Source: Moesziomyces globuligerus (taxonomy: Eukaryota; Basidiomycota; Ustilaginomycetes; Ustilaginales; Ustilaginaceae). From it: a stretch of 64,000 bases of DNA. Under the pieces are notes generated by a model. It was not told the origin of the DNA and searched no databases. It was given only the letters and a program-made list of their open reading frames with translations. The stretch is from assembly GCA_030849465.1 (NCBI GenBank), contig JARVLF010000015.1, positions 2,356,001 to 2,420,000 on the forward strand, in the 5' to 3' direction. This document shows, in pieces, positions 9,907 through 19,481 of the stretch (its first letter is position 1; every line of letters starts with the position of its first letter). The translations under genes were made by a program, and so were the position numbers.

Positions 9907-11797
9907 CTAGACGGAGATGGTTTTGAAGAGGTTGAAGCCGTCGAGGGCGGTGGTAGCGAGGAGGCCGGGGATCTGGGGATGCCAGTGGAGTTCCTTGCAG
10001 TCCGAGAGACCGTGGTGGCAGAAGAGGAGTTGCGGGGGCACGTCGCGGAGGCCGTCCTGCTGGGTCGACTCGTCGTCGTCCTGTTCGACCGAGAGATCCC
10101 AGAGGGTGACCTGGTCGTCGCGACCCGAGGCAGCAAAGATCGAATCTTCGGTCGGATGCCATTCGACCGACGAGATCGGAGCCTTGTGCCACTCAAAGTG
10201 AGCGACGGGACTCGGGGTCGAGTTGGGCTTAAAGTGACGCAGGTCCCACACCTTGAGCGCGCCCTCGTCACCGCCGGAAACGAGGAGATAGTCGGTTCCG
10301 CGGTTCCACGAGATGACGTTGACGTCCTGGGCATGGGCGCCTTCGACGCTGATGACGCTCTTGCGGTTCTTGACACGCACGTCCCACACGCGCACCGAAC
10401 GATCCGCCGAGCACGACGCAAACACGGTCGGCTCCTTGGGCGACCACTGCAGATCCTCGACCGACGAGGTATGCGAGGTGAAGGGCGTGGGGTTGGTGTT
10501 GAATCCAGCGTTGCCCGCGGTGGTGAGGAAGATCTTCGAGTGGATGTCACCCGTGAGCAGCCTCAGCGAGCTCGCCTTGCCACCGCCACCCGCACCGCCG
10601 TTGACGATGCCGGCCCAGTCCATGGCATAGCCCTCGACGCCGTTGTGCGCCTTGACGGTGAACATGGGCGTGTTGACCTTGCGTGCATCGTACGAGGTGC
10701 CCGGTCGGTCGAGAGCGTTGAGCAGAGGTCGCACATCAAAGATCTTGACGTCGCCAACTTCCGACCAGGCAGCGACCGGGTAGGGGTCGAGGCAGGGCTC
10801 GAGGTCCGAGACCGGCGTCGAGGTGGGCGCGGCACGCACGCGGTTGATGCCACCCACGACGGGGATCGACTTGTACTCGAGGATCGCGTCGTCGTCCAGG
10901 TCGTTCTCGTCGTCGTCCTCGTCGTCCGATGCGCCTATTCGTGCCGATGAGCCAAAATAAGATGTCAGGTTAGCGTCTGCAACTTGATGGATCGCGGCAA
11001 TGTACGGAGTGGGTCCAGGAGGAGGACGCGGTTTGGCTCAGAAGTAAAAAATTAGGTAGCTGAGATAGTTTTCGGCATCGAATTGCTTCCCACCCCACAG
11101 GGGCGGGATGCAACTCATACAGCCAAATGCCTCAAGGCATCATTGCGGAACCGGCTTCCTGCCTGGATTTGACGGGGGGAAAAGAACACTTACCATCGTC
11201 GTTCTGGGTCTTGTGGAGCGAGCTTGCCTTCATGACGAGGATCTCGTTGCGGGAGGCGGTGTCGGCCTGGGTACCGGCGACCATGTACGAGGTGTGCGGG
11301 TAGCTCTGCCTGTCGTTGCCGAGGTGGTCCTTGAGGTGGTCGAAGGAGAGGCAGGGCCAGGTGACGTTGAGGCGGTGGAGCATTTCGTAGGCGCTCTGGT
11401 CTGCCTCGAGCGTCTGTCCATCCTCGAGCTTGGTGACACCGGGGATGTAGACTTTGGCTTCGGGCTCTTCAGCGCCTTCGGCCTCGTCGTCTTCGGGACG
11501 CTGGATCTTGGCGTCGGTCTTGATGCCGTCGACGTCCATGGTCTCGGCGTCGTCGTCGTCATCGTCGTCATCCGAGTCACGGGCAGCGAGGACGGCGTTA
11601 GCATCCTCCTCCTCGAACTCGTCTTCGAACTGGTCTTCGAATTCGCCCATCTCGTCGTCGCCGTCGGCATCCTTGATGCGGTTGAGCTGGGCCGAGGCGT
11701 CGGCGCCGGTGCGCTGACGCTGGCCGACAGGAGACGCGGTGGTGGCGGCGGTGGCCGCCTTGGCGTCCAGCGAAGGGGAAGAGGGACGCTTGGACAT
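9907..11797 (-). CDS. RRB1: Rrb1/GRWD1, WD-repeat chaperone of ribosomal protein uL3
   Basis: Two exons give 543 residues: 11194-11797 and 9907-10934, joined across a 259-bp intron (GTAAGT donor at 11193, AATAG acceptor ending 10935). The split codon restores a Gly between two acidic runs. Residues 40-115 are strongly acidic, which is the glutamate/aspartate-rich hallmark of the family. Residues 145-152 (VTWPCLSF) start the histone-binding-protein-like N-terminal segment that precedes the propeller. WD repeats follow, for example SVRVWDVRV and ALKVWDLRHF. Family members escort newly made ribosomal protein L3 to the nucleolus for 60S assembly. The start chosen (MSKRPSSPS) is the first that puts the acidic region near the N-terminus. 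An in-frame upstream ATG at 11890 would add 31 unrelated residues. The gene converges with KOG1. Confidence 0.92.
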
Positions 11798-12532
11798 GTC
11801 GAGGGATGATGAAGGGGTTGCGGCAGTCGAGGTATATGAAAGAAGGTGACTATGCCGAAGGTAGAGAGCAAAGGGTATACGGTGAGCCAAGCAAAGCAGC
11901 TGAGGCTAGAAGAGGAAGAGACTGGCGTACAAGCGCGCTATTTGAGGGCGTTGAGCAGCGCCTTGGTCGATGCTCAAAAATTTCTTCGCACGCAGCCGGC
12001 TCGCTAGGTCTCAGCAGAGAGGATGGTGATTTTTTCTTTTCTTCCAAAAAAAAAATAGGGCCCTGCGGCGAGCACAGATCACAAACGCCTGCTTACATAT
12101 GATTACATGGGAATTACTAGAAGGCTGAGGGTGTTAGAGCGGAAGAGAGATAACCGCAAGGGTCGTCGTTTGAAGGTTCGAGGAAAGGCTGACAGCCACG
12201 CTTGATGCTTGGCACGCAGTCGAACCGTCGTGCATGCTACCTCGCATCGTATTGGTTGCACTGCACCACCCCCGCACTTGCTTACCCTAACCCCCATCGT
12301 CACATCTCCCACCCTAACTTAAGACTCAGCCCCACACCATCACCATCCTTTGTCCGCTCGACCGCATCTCACTTTCTTTTTTACACCGTGGCTCGCATCC
12401 GATACGACTCTGGCAGAGCAACCTCTCCGTTCGCAGCCTAGGCCAGGCTCTCGTCGTTCCATGCAGTCGTCCTAGTCGATTCGTTCGTTCATCAAGCAAA
12501 CACCCGGCCACGGACCCGCCCAGACATACGCA
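11798..12532. other. Divergent promoter region between RRB1 and the ZIP gene
   Basis: No gene is visible. The stretch contains a T-rich then A-rich segment (about 12028-12056) and pyrimidine-rich leader sequence before the ZIP start. Both genes probably start transcription here. Confidence 0.5.
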
Positions 12533-14176
12533 ATGTCGGGCCTTCTGGCGTTTGTTCTGCTCGTCACGGGGATGGGCGTGGGCACGCTTCTCTGCGGCCT
12601 CCTCCCGCTCTCGCTCCCACTCTCGCATCGCATGATGCGCATCCTCGAGGTGTTTGGCGCAGGCCTCCTCGTCGGCGCCGCAGTCACCGTCGTCATCCCC
12701 GAAGGTGCCAGCGCGCTCTTCTCAAACGTCACCCCGCCATCCAAAGCAGCGCTCGTGTCAGGTGCAAGGTCTCCTGCCGTCGCAACCGTCTTCGAGCCTG
12801 CCTCGCACACCTCGCCGTACGCCGCTGCTCAGGAGCAAGGCGAGCCGTGGGCGTGGAGCTTCATCACAAAACGGGCCGAGCCTCTCGCCGACGACCACAA
12901 CCACGACCACGAACACGACCACGATGACCACGAGGGAGACCGCAGATCATTCAGCGAGGCAGATGCAGAGCATCGGCTGGGCACAAGCATCCTGTTTGGC
13001 ATCGTGCTCATGTACGTCATCGACCAGTTTACCTCGGACTCAAGCCGCTCCGGTCCCGGCTACGCACACGACGGACCCTCGCACTCTCACGGCCACCATC
13101 ACGACTACAGCTCTACTCCGTCGCGTCCGCGTCTCGAGGCGCATCGGCTCTCCAAGTCGTTCCACCACAAAACCAGCGGCCGCACTCCCTCCCAGCCGCT
13201 GCACAGAACGAGCAGCAAGGCGTCGTTCACCATCTTTGATCGCAGCCAGCACAGCATCGACCACGGCGACGAGGAGGCGCAGATCGCTTCCGCCAGCGCC
13301 GCAGAAGCCTCTGTGCTACCGGACGTGCATCGACGCATCGATAGCATCGTCACCACCTCCAGCAGCAGCGACACGGATCTGCCCGAAGACTACGACGACC
13401 ATGAGGCCGAAATATACCACAATGCGGATCTGAAGCGGCTCAGCAGCCGCGAAGCCGATCCGCGCGCGCTCGACTCGCCCTCGGCAGGCGCGCCGTTGCT
13501 GGGGCGGCACGAGACGTCGACGAGCGGTGCGAGCGCGGGGCGGCCGCGCGCGGCTCGCAGCCGGTCCTTCTCATCCGTGCACTCGGTGCAGTCGAGCTTC
13601 GGGCAGGCGCTCACGACAATCGTCGGACTGCTGATCCACGCGACGGCGGACGGGATTGCGATGGGCGCATCCGCGCAGTCGGGCGACCGTACGCTCACCA
13701 TGGTCGTCTTCATCGCCATCATGGTGCACAAGGCGCCCGCGGCGTTTGGCCTCTGCGCTATGCTCATGGCGCAGCGCCTCTCGCGCACGAGCGTGCGCAA
13801 GGCCGTGGCGATCTTTGCTGCCGCTGCGCCCATCGGCGCGCTCGTGACGTATGCGCTGCTCGCGCTCTGGTTCGACGTCGACGTCGCCGCAGCAAAAGGC
13901 CAAGGCACCGGCAGTGGGGGCGAGGGGATCGATGCAAAGTCGATCGGAACCGCGCTGGCGTTTTCCGGAGGCACGTTCTTGTTCGTCGCCTTCCACGCCG
14001 TGCTCGAACTCGCTGGCACCGATGCGGATACGGTGAGCAAGGCAGGCGTCACTGGCGAGGACGAGGTGCAGATCCTCGGCAAGTATCTCAGGATCACCCT
14101 GCTCGTCCTGGGCGCGTGCACCCCAAGGTTCCTACAGTCGCTCCTCACGCAGTTCGGTGGAGCACATCATCACTAG
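12533..14176 (+). CDS. ZIP-family zinc transporter (SLC39A9/Atx2-like)
   Basis: A 547-residue membrane protein that should move Zn2+ (or Mn2+) into the cytosol, probably from the Golgi or another secretory compartment, as ZIP9/Atx2 proteins do. The N-terminus is a hydrophobic helix followed by the ZIP9-like GAGLLVGAAVTVVIPEG segment (about 43-59). A His/Asp-rich metal-binding loop (HNHDHEHDHDDH, about 122-133) and a long disordered Ser-rich loop follow. The signature helix HATADGIAMGAS is at about 367-378, and MVHKAPAAFG at about 395-404 supplies the second metal-site histidine. Further hydrophobic helices run to the C-terminus, which ends in HHH. The internal disordered insert makes it longer than mammalian ZIP9 (about 300 residues). 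It converges with GET1. Confidence 0.88.
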   Translation: MSGLLAFVLLVTGMGVGTLLCGLLPLSLPLSHRMMRILEVFGAGLLVGAAVTVVIPEGASALFSNVTPPSKAALVSGARSPAVATVFEPASHTSPYAAAQEQGEPWAWSFITKRAEPLADDHNHDHEHDHDDHEGDRRSFSEADAEHRLGTSILFGIVLMYVIDQFTSDSSRSGPGYAHDGPSHSHGHHHDYSSTPSRPRLEAHRLSKSFHHKTSGRTPSQPLHRTSSKASFTIFDRSQHSIDHGDEEAQIASASAAEASVLPDVHRRIDSIVTTSSSSDTDLPEDYDDHEAEIYHNADLKRLSSREADPRALDSPSAGAPLLGRHETSTSGASAGRPRAARSRSFSSVHSVQSSFGQALTTIVGLLIHATADGIAMGASAQSGDRTLTMVVFIAIMVHKAPAAFGLCAMLMAQRLSRTSVRKAVAIFAAAAPIGALVTYALLALWFDVDVAAAKGQGTGSGGEGIDAKSIGTALAFSGGTFLFVAFHAVLELAGTDADTVSKAGVTGEDEVQILGKYLRITLLVLGACTPRFLQSLLTQFGGAHHH

Positions 14177-14320
14177 CCCCCCATAGATTCGCTTCGGCCC
14201 CTCTTGTCTGTATTTGTACCCTTCGCATCATGCTCAAACTTATCTTCTACATGCACACTTGAGTGCACAGGCAAATCGTGCGGCTCTGACGCGAGTGAAG
14301 TACTTTATGTCCGGGTGAGA

Positions 14321-15096
14321 TTACAGCTCTGTCTTTTCGGTGGCAGCTTTGGCGCTGGTGCGTTTCCTCGCTTCGGACTGTGCACTGGCCTGGCTTGCGG
14401 TCGCCTTGGCCGTCGAGCCTTGCTTCTCGGACGCCGCATCCTGCTGGGTGGCAGCCGCGTCGACGAGGACTTGCTCCTTCTTGCCCGGGAGGAAGTTGCC
14501 GAGCGCCGAAGCGAGGGCGATGATGGCACGGGAGCAGACCATCTGCCACACGGTGCTACTGATCGCACCCTTCGGCGCCCTGGGCAGCGCCAAGAACCAG
14601 CCTACGGGTCCGAACCAGCTGTGTTCCGCGGGCGGGAGCCAGAAGATCGGTGTCTTGCTGTACCAGCTCGTGACGCAGAACGGCACGACGGTGGTGATGC
14701 CGAACATGAGCGCCTTGAACAGCAGCCCGAAGGTGGTCTTGGCCTTGGCCACGTCGCCGTTGGTGCGCTCCAGATCGGCGAGACCCTTGTCGACGCGTCG
14801 GCGGAGCTTGGCCCACTTTGCAAACTGATCCTGCGACGAGGTGGCGGCGAGCTCCTGCTTGGTCGCGTAGATCTCGCGCCGCAGCGCGCGCTGCGACTTG
14901 AGCGTGCTTCGGTGGAAGACGGACGCGAAGAGGAACCACAACTACGGAGCAAGGAGAGGACAAACGAGTCAGCCGAGTTCGAAGCAAAGGTAGGCAAGCA
15001 ATCGAGACTTACGCCTTCTTGGAGGCGGTCCTTGCCGAGCGCGCTGATGCACTGCACCACCACGACCGAGATGAAGATCACCACTGCAGGATGCAT
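14321..15096 (-). CDS. GET1: Get1, ER receptor subunit for tail-anchored protein insertion
   Basis: Two exons (15013-15096 and 14321-14941) and a 71-bp intron give 234 residues. Exon 1 encodes the first transmembrane helix (MHPAVVIFISVVVVQCISAL). After splicing, QEGLWFLFASVF leads into a cytosolic coiled coil of about 60 residues (RALRREIYATKQEL...KWAKLRRRVDKGL). In the Get1/WRB family this coiled coil contacts the Get3 ATPase. Two further hydrophobic segments (KTTFGLLFKALMFGITTVVPFC and an ALPRAPKGAISSTVWQMV region) complete the three-helix topology. The C-terminal tail is Ala/Lys/Ser-rich. Length matches fungal Get1 (about 200-240). The donor at 15012 (GTAAGT) and acceptor ending 14942 keep frame exactly. 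It shares a ~300-bp divergent promoter with the RCC1-repeat gene. Confidence 0.92.
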
Positions 15097-15393
15097 GGTG
15101 TGCGGACCGACGAGGAATGCGGGGCGGCGAAGGTGCGAGGTAGGGATGGTGAGGGTGGTGGAGCAAGGCCAGGGTCCCAGCGATGCGAACAGGACACGTT
15201 CATTCTTCCATTCCCGCCCAGCCGTGTGGAAATTGCCGGCCGAGTGGAATGTCACCTCAGCCAAAGCAAAGACCTCCACACCAACACTTTTACGCCCTCC
15301 TTCCCTGCTCTCTCCAACGACCACCTACCGCCCAGCTGATACACACATCGTCTCCGGCATCGATGTCGCTGGAATACACATGAGGGCGCGAGG

Positions 15394-16755
15394 ATGCAGG
15401 CGCGGCCGATGACTTGCGCGGCGAAGGGCGCGACTCGCGTGGTGGCCTTCGGCAGCAACCTCTTCGGCCAGCTCCACCCCGATCCCAACGTAAGCTTCAG
15501 AGGCACCGAGGGATTCTACCTGGACGACGCGGTGACCGTAGTGGCAGTATGCACGTACCAGACCGTATTCCGTACCTCCTCGGGTGATCTGAAAGCTATC
15601 GGTGAATCGACGCAGCTTCTCCGTGGCCTTCTGTCCGAACTCGCGGCCACGAACGATGCCGATATCGTATTCGTCGGGCAGGACGTCTTTGAACTCGTGC
15701 TCGACGTCTCGTCAGGCAAGTGTCACTTTGTCGACTACGCAGAAGGATGTCTGCGCTCGCTTGCATACGGCGACAATCTATGGAAGGCTGCGGCGGCGGA
15801 CGGACGTGGTCGGTGCATGGCGCTGGACGCCGAGGGCGACGCGTACCTCTTCGCATCCGCATCAGCGCTTTGGCGAGCCACAGAGAGCTCTGCGGGTGCC
15901 GAAGCCTTGCGCAAAGCTGCGCGCTTCGTAGCCCGCCGCTATTGTGACGGCGCGGCTGAAGCAGCGAGCTCACATCGCCTGCCGCGCTTCGTCAAAGTCG
16001 CGGCGGGGAGTGCGCATTTCATCATCCTCTCCGAGCAAGGCGCCGACAGCCCGAGCGAGGTGCCGGTATGGGTCTACGGCGATGCGCGCTTCGGTGCTGT
16101 TCCCCTGCATCCCGACCCTGGGACGACCGTGGGAATGATGTCGACGCAGATCGCTGCGCCGGCATCGGTCGCGGTGACTGAAGGTCGGTTCTTGCTGGGC
16201 ATGGCGACCTTTTCGCGCGCCGAAGGCTTCCCCTGCCGCATCCGCGATGTGGCAGCAGGTGGACGTCATACGCTCGTGCTCAGCGAGCAGGGCGATGCAT
16301 ACGGCTGGGGCTGGAACGAAGAAGCGAATCTCGTCCCCTACCTGCCCTCTCAGCCTGGCCAAACGGAGACCCCGGCATGGGAACACAACATGGTGTCCGA
16401 ACCCACGCTGCTTCTGAGCGACGCCGAGGCTTCCGTCACCAAGCTCACAGCATCCAAAGGTCGGACCCTGGCGATCACGGCCGAGGGCACGGTGCTCGTA
16501 GCGGGCTCCAACGAGTTCGAAGCGCTCGGCCTCGCTCCTGCCCTGCCACGAATGCAGCGCAAGCCGAGGCGCGAACGCAGCTTCAGCCAGATCATCCCGC
16601 CCTTCGAGTGTGTCAACGGCCTCCAATCCCATCCTCACATTGCAAACCCATCCGGTCCAACAGAAGGTCGCGTTGGTACGGTGGTCGATGTCCACGCAAC
16701 TGCGCTTGCGACACTCATCACGTTGCGCACCGCGCGGGAGGACAAGAGGGAATAG
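15394..16755 (+). CDS. RCC1-repeat protein (Ats1/Kti13-like)
   Basis: A 453-residue intronless protein with RCC1-type beta-propeller blades. VVAFGSNLFGQLHPDPN near the N-terminus is a canonical blade start. VKVAAGSAHFIILSEQG, VAAGGRHTLVLSEQGDAYGWGWN and LTASKGRTLAITAEGTVLVAGSNEFEALG are further repeats. The order and the opening GSNxFGQL motif are like yeast Ats1/Kti13, which works with diphthamide and Elongator-linked tRNA modification factors, but that protein is about 330 residues. RCC1 itself (the Ran exchange factor) is less likely because few canonical repeats are recognisable. The exact role is not settled by sequence alone. It converges with the BCL7-domain gene, with only 43 bp between stop codons. 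Confidence 0.75.
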   Translation: MQARPMTCAAKGATRVVAFGSNLFGQLHPDPNVSFRGTEGFYLDDAVTVVAVCTYQTVFRTSSGDLKAIGESTQLLRGLLSELAATNDADIVFVGQDVFELVLDVSSGKCHFVDYAEGCLRSLAYGDNLWKAAAADGRGRCMALDAEGDAYLFASASALWRATESSAGAEALRKAARFVARRYCDGAAEAASSHRLPRFVKVAAGSAHFIILSEQGADSPSEVPVWVYGDARFGAVPLHPDPGTTVGMMSTQIAAPASVAVTEGRFLLGMATFSRAEGFPCRIRDVAAGGRHTLVLSEQGDAYGWGWNEEANLVPYLPSQPGQTETPAWEHNMVSEPTLLLSDAEASVTKLTASKGRTLAITAEGTVLVAGSNEFEALGLAPALPRMQRKPRRERSFSQIIPPFECVNGLQSHPHIANPSGPTEGRVGTVVDVHATALATLITLRTAREDKRE

Positions 16756-16798
16756 AATACACGAATGATCTACATGTGGCCCGGGGGCTCTTGCGCGG

Positions 16799-17715
16799 CT
16801 ATGCTTCGTTCATGTCTACATCGTCCGTCGGCGCCGACGCTTCTGGCTCGGGTGTCGGTTTCTGGGGCTGTTGCGACTCGTGTTCGACCTGCGCAGCGCC
16901 GGCGAGGACGGCGAGCGTCTGTGTGTCGGCGGTAGGTGCGGTGGTGGGTTGTTCGTGCAGCTGAGCCTCGACCTGGGGCTGGAGCTGCGGTGTGTTGGCT
17001 CCGGTCCCGCTTGCTGTCGTGGGCTCGCCCTGGGAGGAGGGTGCGTGGCTCACCTCGTGCGTCGCCGACGCTGTTGTTGCCGGCGCCGGAGTGGCCGTGC
17101 CGTCGTCCGCTGGGGCAGGCGTGTTGGCGACCGAATCGGTGGGCGTGTTATCGCCGGTCGTGTTGACGCCGGACGTGGGCTCGCTGAGGTTCTGTGTCAT
17201 GTGCGGCGGGATGGCAGATGCGGGCGCGACGGCGGCCGCGCTAGGCGGATCCTTGGGAGCAATGGTGCCCAGTCCACCACCGACGCTCAAGCCAGAGCTG
17301 GCGGGCGTCGCGACCGCGGGCGCGTTGTGGATGCTCTGCACGGGTGCCTCCACGATGGCTCGATCGTCCGCGATCCTGTCCTCGGCCTGCACATCCTGCT
17401 CCTCCGGAAACGTGGCATACGAGTCGGCGACTCGCACCCACTTGAGGATCTTGACGCCCGCGTTGGCCGAAGCCGACGTCGATGCAGCATCGCCAGAAGT
17501 GCCCGAGGGAACCACCCACTCTTGTTGCCACTTGCTGAAAACACGCCGAGACGAGCACAAGAACAGCGGTTTGAAGAAAGCGTCAGTATGGTGCTGGTAG
17601 AGGGCGTGGAGGTGGGGGATGGGATCGGGGTGAAAACTCACACGACGGGCTCGATGGCCTGCCTGCGCACCTCGTGTTCGATATTGGGCACGAAGCGACC
17701 GCCGAATCTTGACAT
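16799..17715 (-). CDS. BCL7-domain protein, probable SWI/SNF-associated subunit
   Basis: Two exons (17642-17715 and 16799-17534) with a 107-bp intron (GTGAGT donor at 17641, TTTTCAG acceptor ending 17535) give 269 residues. The joined N-terminus has an RRQAIEPVVKWQQEWV segment, then a Ser/Ala insert and VKILKWVRV. This resembles the animal BCL7 N-terminal domain, which has a basic helix, K-W-x3-W-V, then a K-W-V-P strand. BCL7 proteins are accessory subunits of BAF/SWI-SNF chromatin remodellers. From about residue 60 to the end the protein is low-complexity Ala/Pro/Thr, ending in an acidic DDVDMNEA tail. Without the splice the conserved segment is broken, which supports the model. The family assignment rests on a short domain recalled from memory, so it is moderate. 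Confidence 0.6.
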
Positions 17716-18061
17716 GTTGGACGTGTGTTACGAGCTGTGAGGGGCAAAGTGAAAGGAGGCAGGTGAGGATGAGCAAGTGTTGGATGGAAAGGGTGCATCC
17801 AGTCGCGTGTCCCAACAGCTGCAGCAACCGCGCAGTCAACTCGCACTCCGGCTTCCGAAATATTTCGCGCTTTCTCCACTGCACCCGCTGAGCCGACCAT
17901 CCTCACGGAGCAGACGGTAGGAAACAGATGCTGGATGGGTTTGACTTTGCAGAGGGGAGACTAAAACTACACGGAAGGGATGACAGGCTAGAATACATGT
18001 ATCCGCGCCGTGCAAATGCGGATCGATCATGTGGCCAAGGGGCGTCAACTGCTGCAGGTGT
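17716..18061. other. Intergenic gap between the U1A/U2B''-like gene and the BCL7-domain gene
   Basis: Both neighbours are on the minus strand. This gap holds the promoter of the BCL7-domain gene and the 3' UTR of the snRNP gene. I see no further feature. Confidence 0.6.
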
Positions 18062-19137
18062 CTAGGCTCTTGCAAAGGTGATCTGTGCATGGGAGAGGGA
18101 AAAGCCGGATCAGTAAGACTGTGTGGAGCAGGCTGCGCGGGATCGACAGTGGGATACGCACTTTGAGCTTGTCGCCGGCGCCAAAGTTGTAGCCGTTAAG
18201 TGCACCTCGCGCGGTGATGCTGGACGGGATATCTGAAAACTCGACAAAGGCGATGTCGGCCTTGCCAGGGATGGTCTGTACATCGACATATCCCGTGTAT
18301 CTGTACAAGCCAAAGGCGAAGGCGAAGGTCAGACACGATGAACGCAGACTCGTTGGACGTGGTCAGGCGAGGGAGTGCAACGTACGCTGAGAAGAGGCTC
18401 TCGAGCTCGCCCTTTCCGACGCCGTCGGGGATGTTCTGGAGGAAGAGCATCTTGTTGGGCGGCAGATATTCGTCTGGCATCTCCTGCTGCGCCCTCTTGC
18501 TCGCCGCCGCCGCCCCGGCCGGCTTTTCTGGCTCTGCGATCTCTCCGGCTGCCGCCCTCTTGGCGCGAATCTTCTTCTCGAGCTCCCTCCTCCGGAGCAC
18601 GTTGCCTCTGCGAGCCATCTTCTTGTGTTCGAGCCGCTGCTCCTTGTGCTTCTGAAACTCGTCCGACTCTTTGCCGCCATCGGCCTCCTCGGCCACCACC
18701 GCATCGGACCTGGACTTGGCGAAGCTGATCTTCATCGCCTTGCCGTAGAGCGGGAAGAGATGCGCTTCACGCCGCGCCTTGTCCGCCGCCTGCACGTCGT
18801 CGAGCGCAACAAAGGCCTGTCCGCGCATGCGCACGTTGGTATGCGAGACGACCGAGAGCACGTTGGCGTAGTTGGAGAAGAGGTTGGTGAGCGTCGCCTT
18901 CATCGTTTCGAGCTTGACCTTTTCGTTGAGGTTCTGGATGTAGAGCGTCTTGCCTGCATCGGCGGGCAGAGGTGGTGGGTGTTCGTCGGCATCGCTCTGA
19001 TCCATCGGCACGCCCATCGCGGGGGGCAATGGTGGTGGCATGCCTGCCATGCCTGCCATGCCTGGCGGCGGCGGCATCATGGGAGGCGGACCGCCCGCAG
19101 CAGCTGCTCCAAAGCGAGCGCCGGCCGGATGCGACAT
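18062..19137 (-). CDS. U1A/U2B''-type spliceosomal RNA-binding protein
   Basis: Three exons (18386-19137, 18162-18300, 18062-18082) and introns of 85 and 79 bp give 303 residues. After a Pro/Met/Gly-rich N-terminus, RRM1 (about 63-140) starts TLYIQNLNEKVKLE and carries the RNP1-like MRGQAFVAL typical of U1A/SNF proteins. A basic Lys/Arg-rich linker follows. RRM2 begins KMLFLQNIPDGVGKGELESLFSAY, is interrupted by intron 1, and resumes TGYVDVQTIPGKADIAFVEF. The last exon encodes only ITFARA and the stop, completing the final beta strand. Donors are GTACGT and GTGCGT, acceptors ACAG and CACAG. Family members bind U1 hairpin II or U2 hairpin IV. I cannot tell whether this is U1A or U2B'', and a single protein may serve both snRNPs. 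Confidence 0.9.
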
Positions 19138-19481
19138 GATGCGTGTAGAAGTGACGAGACAAGGAGAGGAGCGATGAGGTTGAGAGGGCTGCCGCAGACT
19201 CCGACTGAGCCAAATCGTGAATGCGCTTTCGGTTCTTGGGTCGGAAATCGGGCTGAGAAAGCGCCCAAAAAGGTGGGAATTAATGTGTGACTTGAATGCA
19301 CGCCGCTGCCAAACGCCAAACCCTGAATTGGGATTCGCATTTCACGCTTCGACGCGCTCGACTCGACACCTTGGCCTTCGCCATCCACTATCGCCGTACG
19401 TCCATCACCGCTTCCCATCCTCCCATCCACAAAGACGCTTGCAAACGCTGGCAATCCAGCCCAGCCCTAGCCCGGACAAGC
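19138..19481. other. Divergent promoter between the U1A/U2B''-like gene and BDP1
   Basis: No separate gene is seen. The BDP1 frame stays open upstream to an ATG at 19296, but that extension is not conserved-looking, so the region is treated as promoter and leader. Confidence 0.5.
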
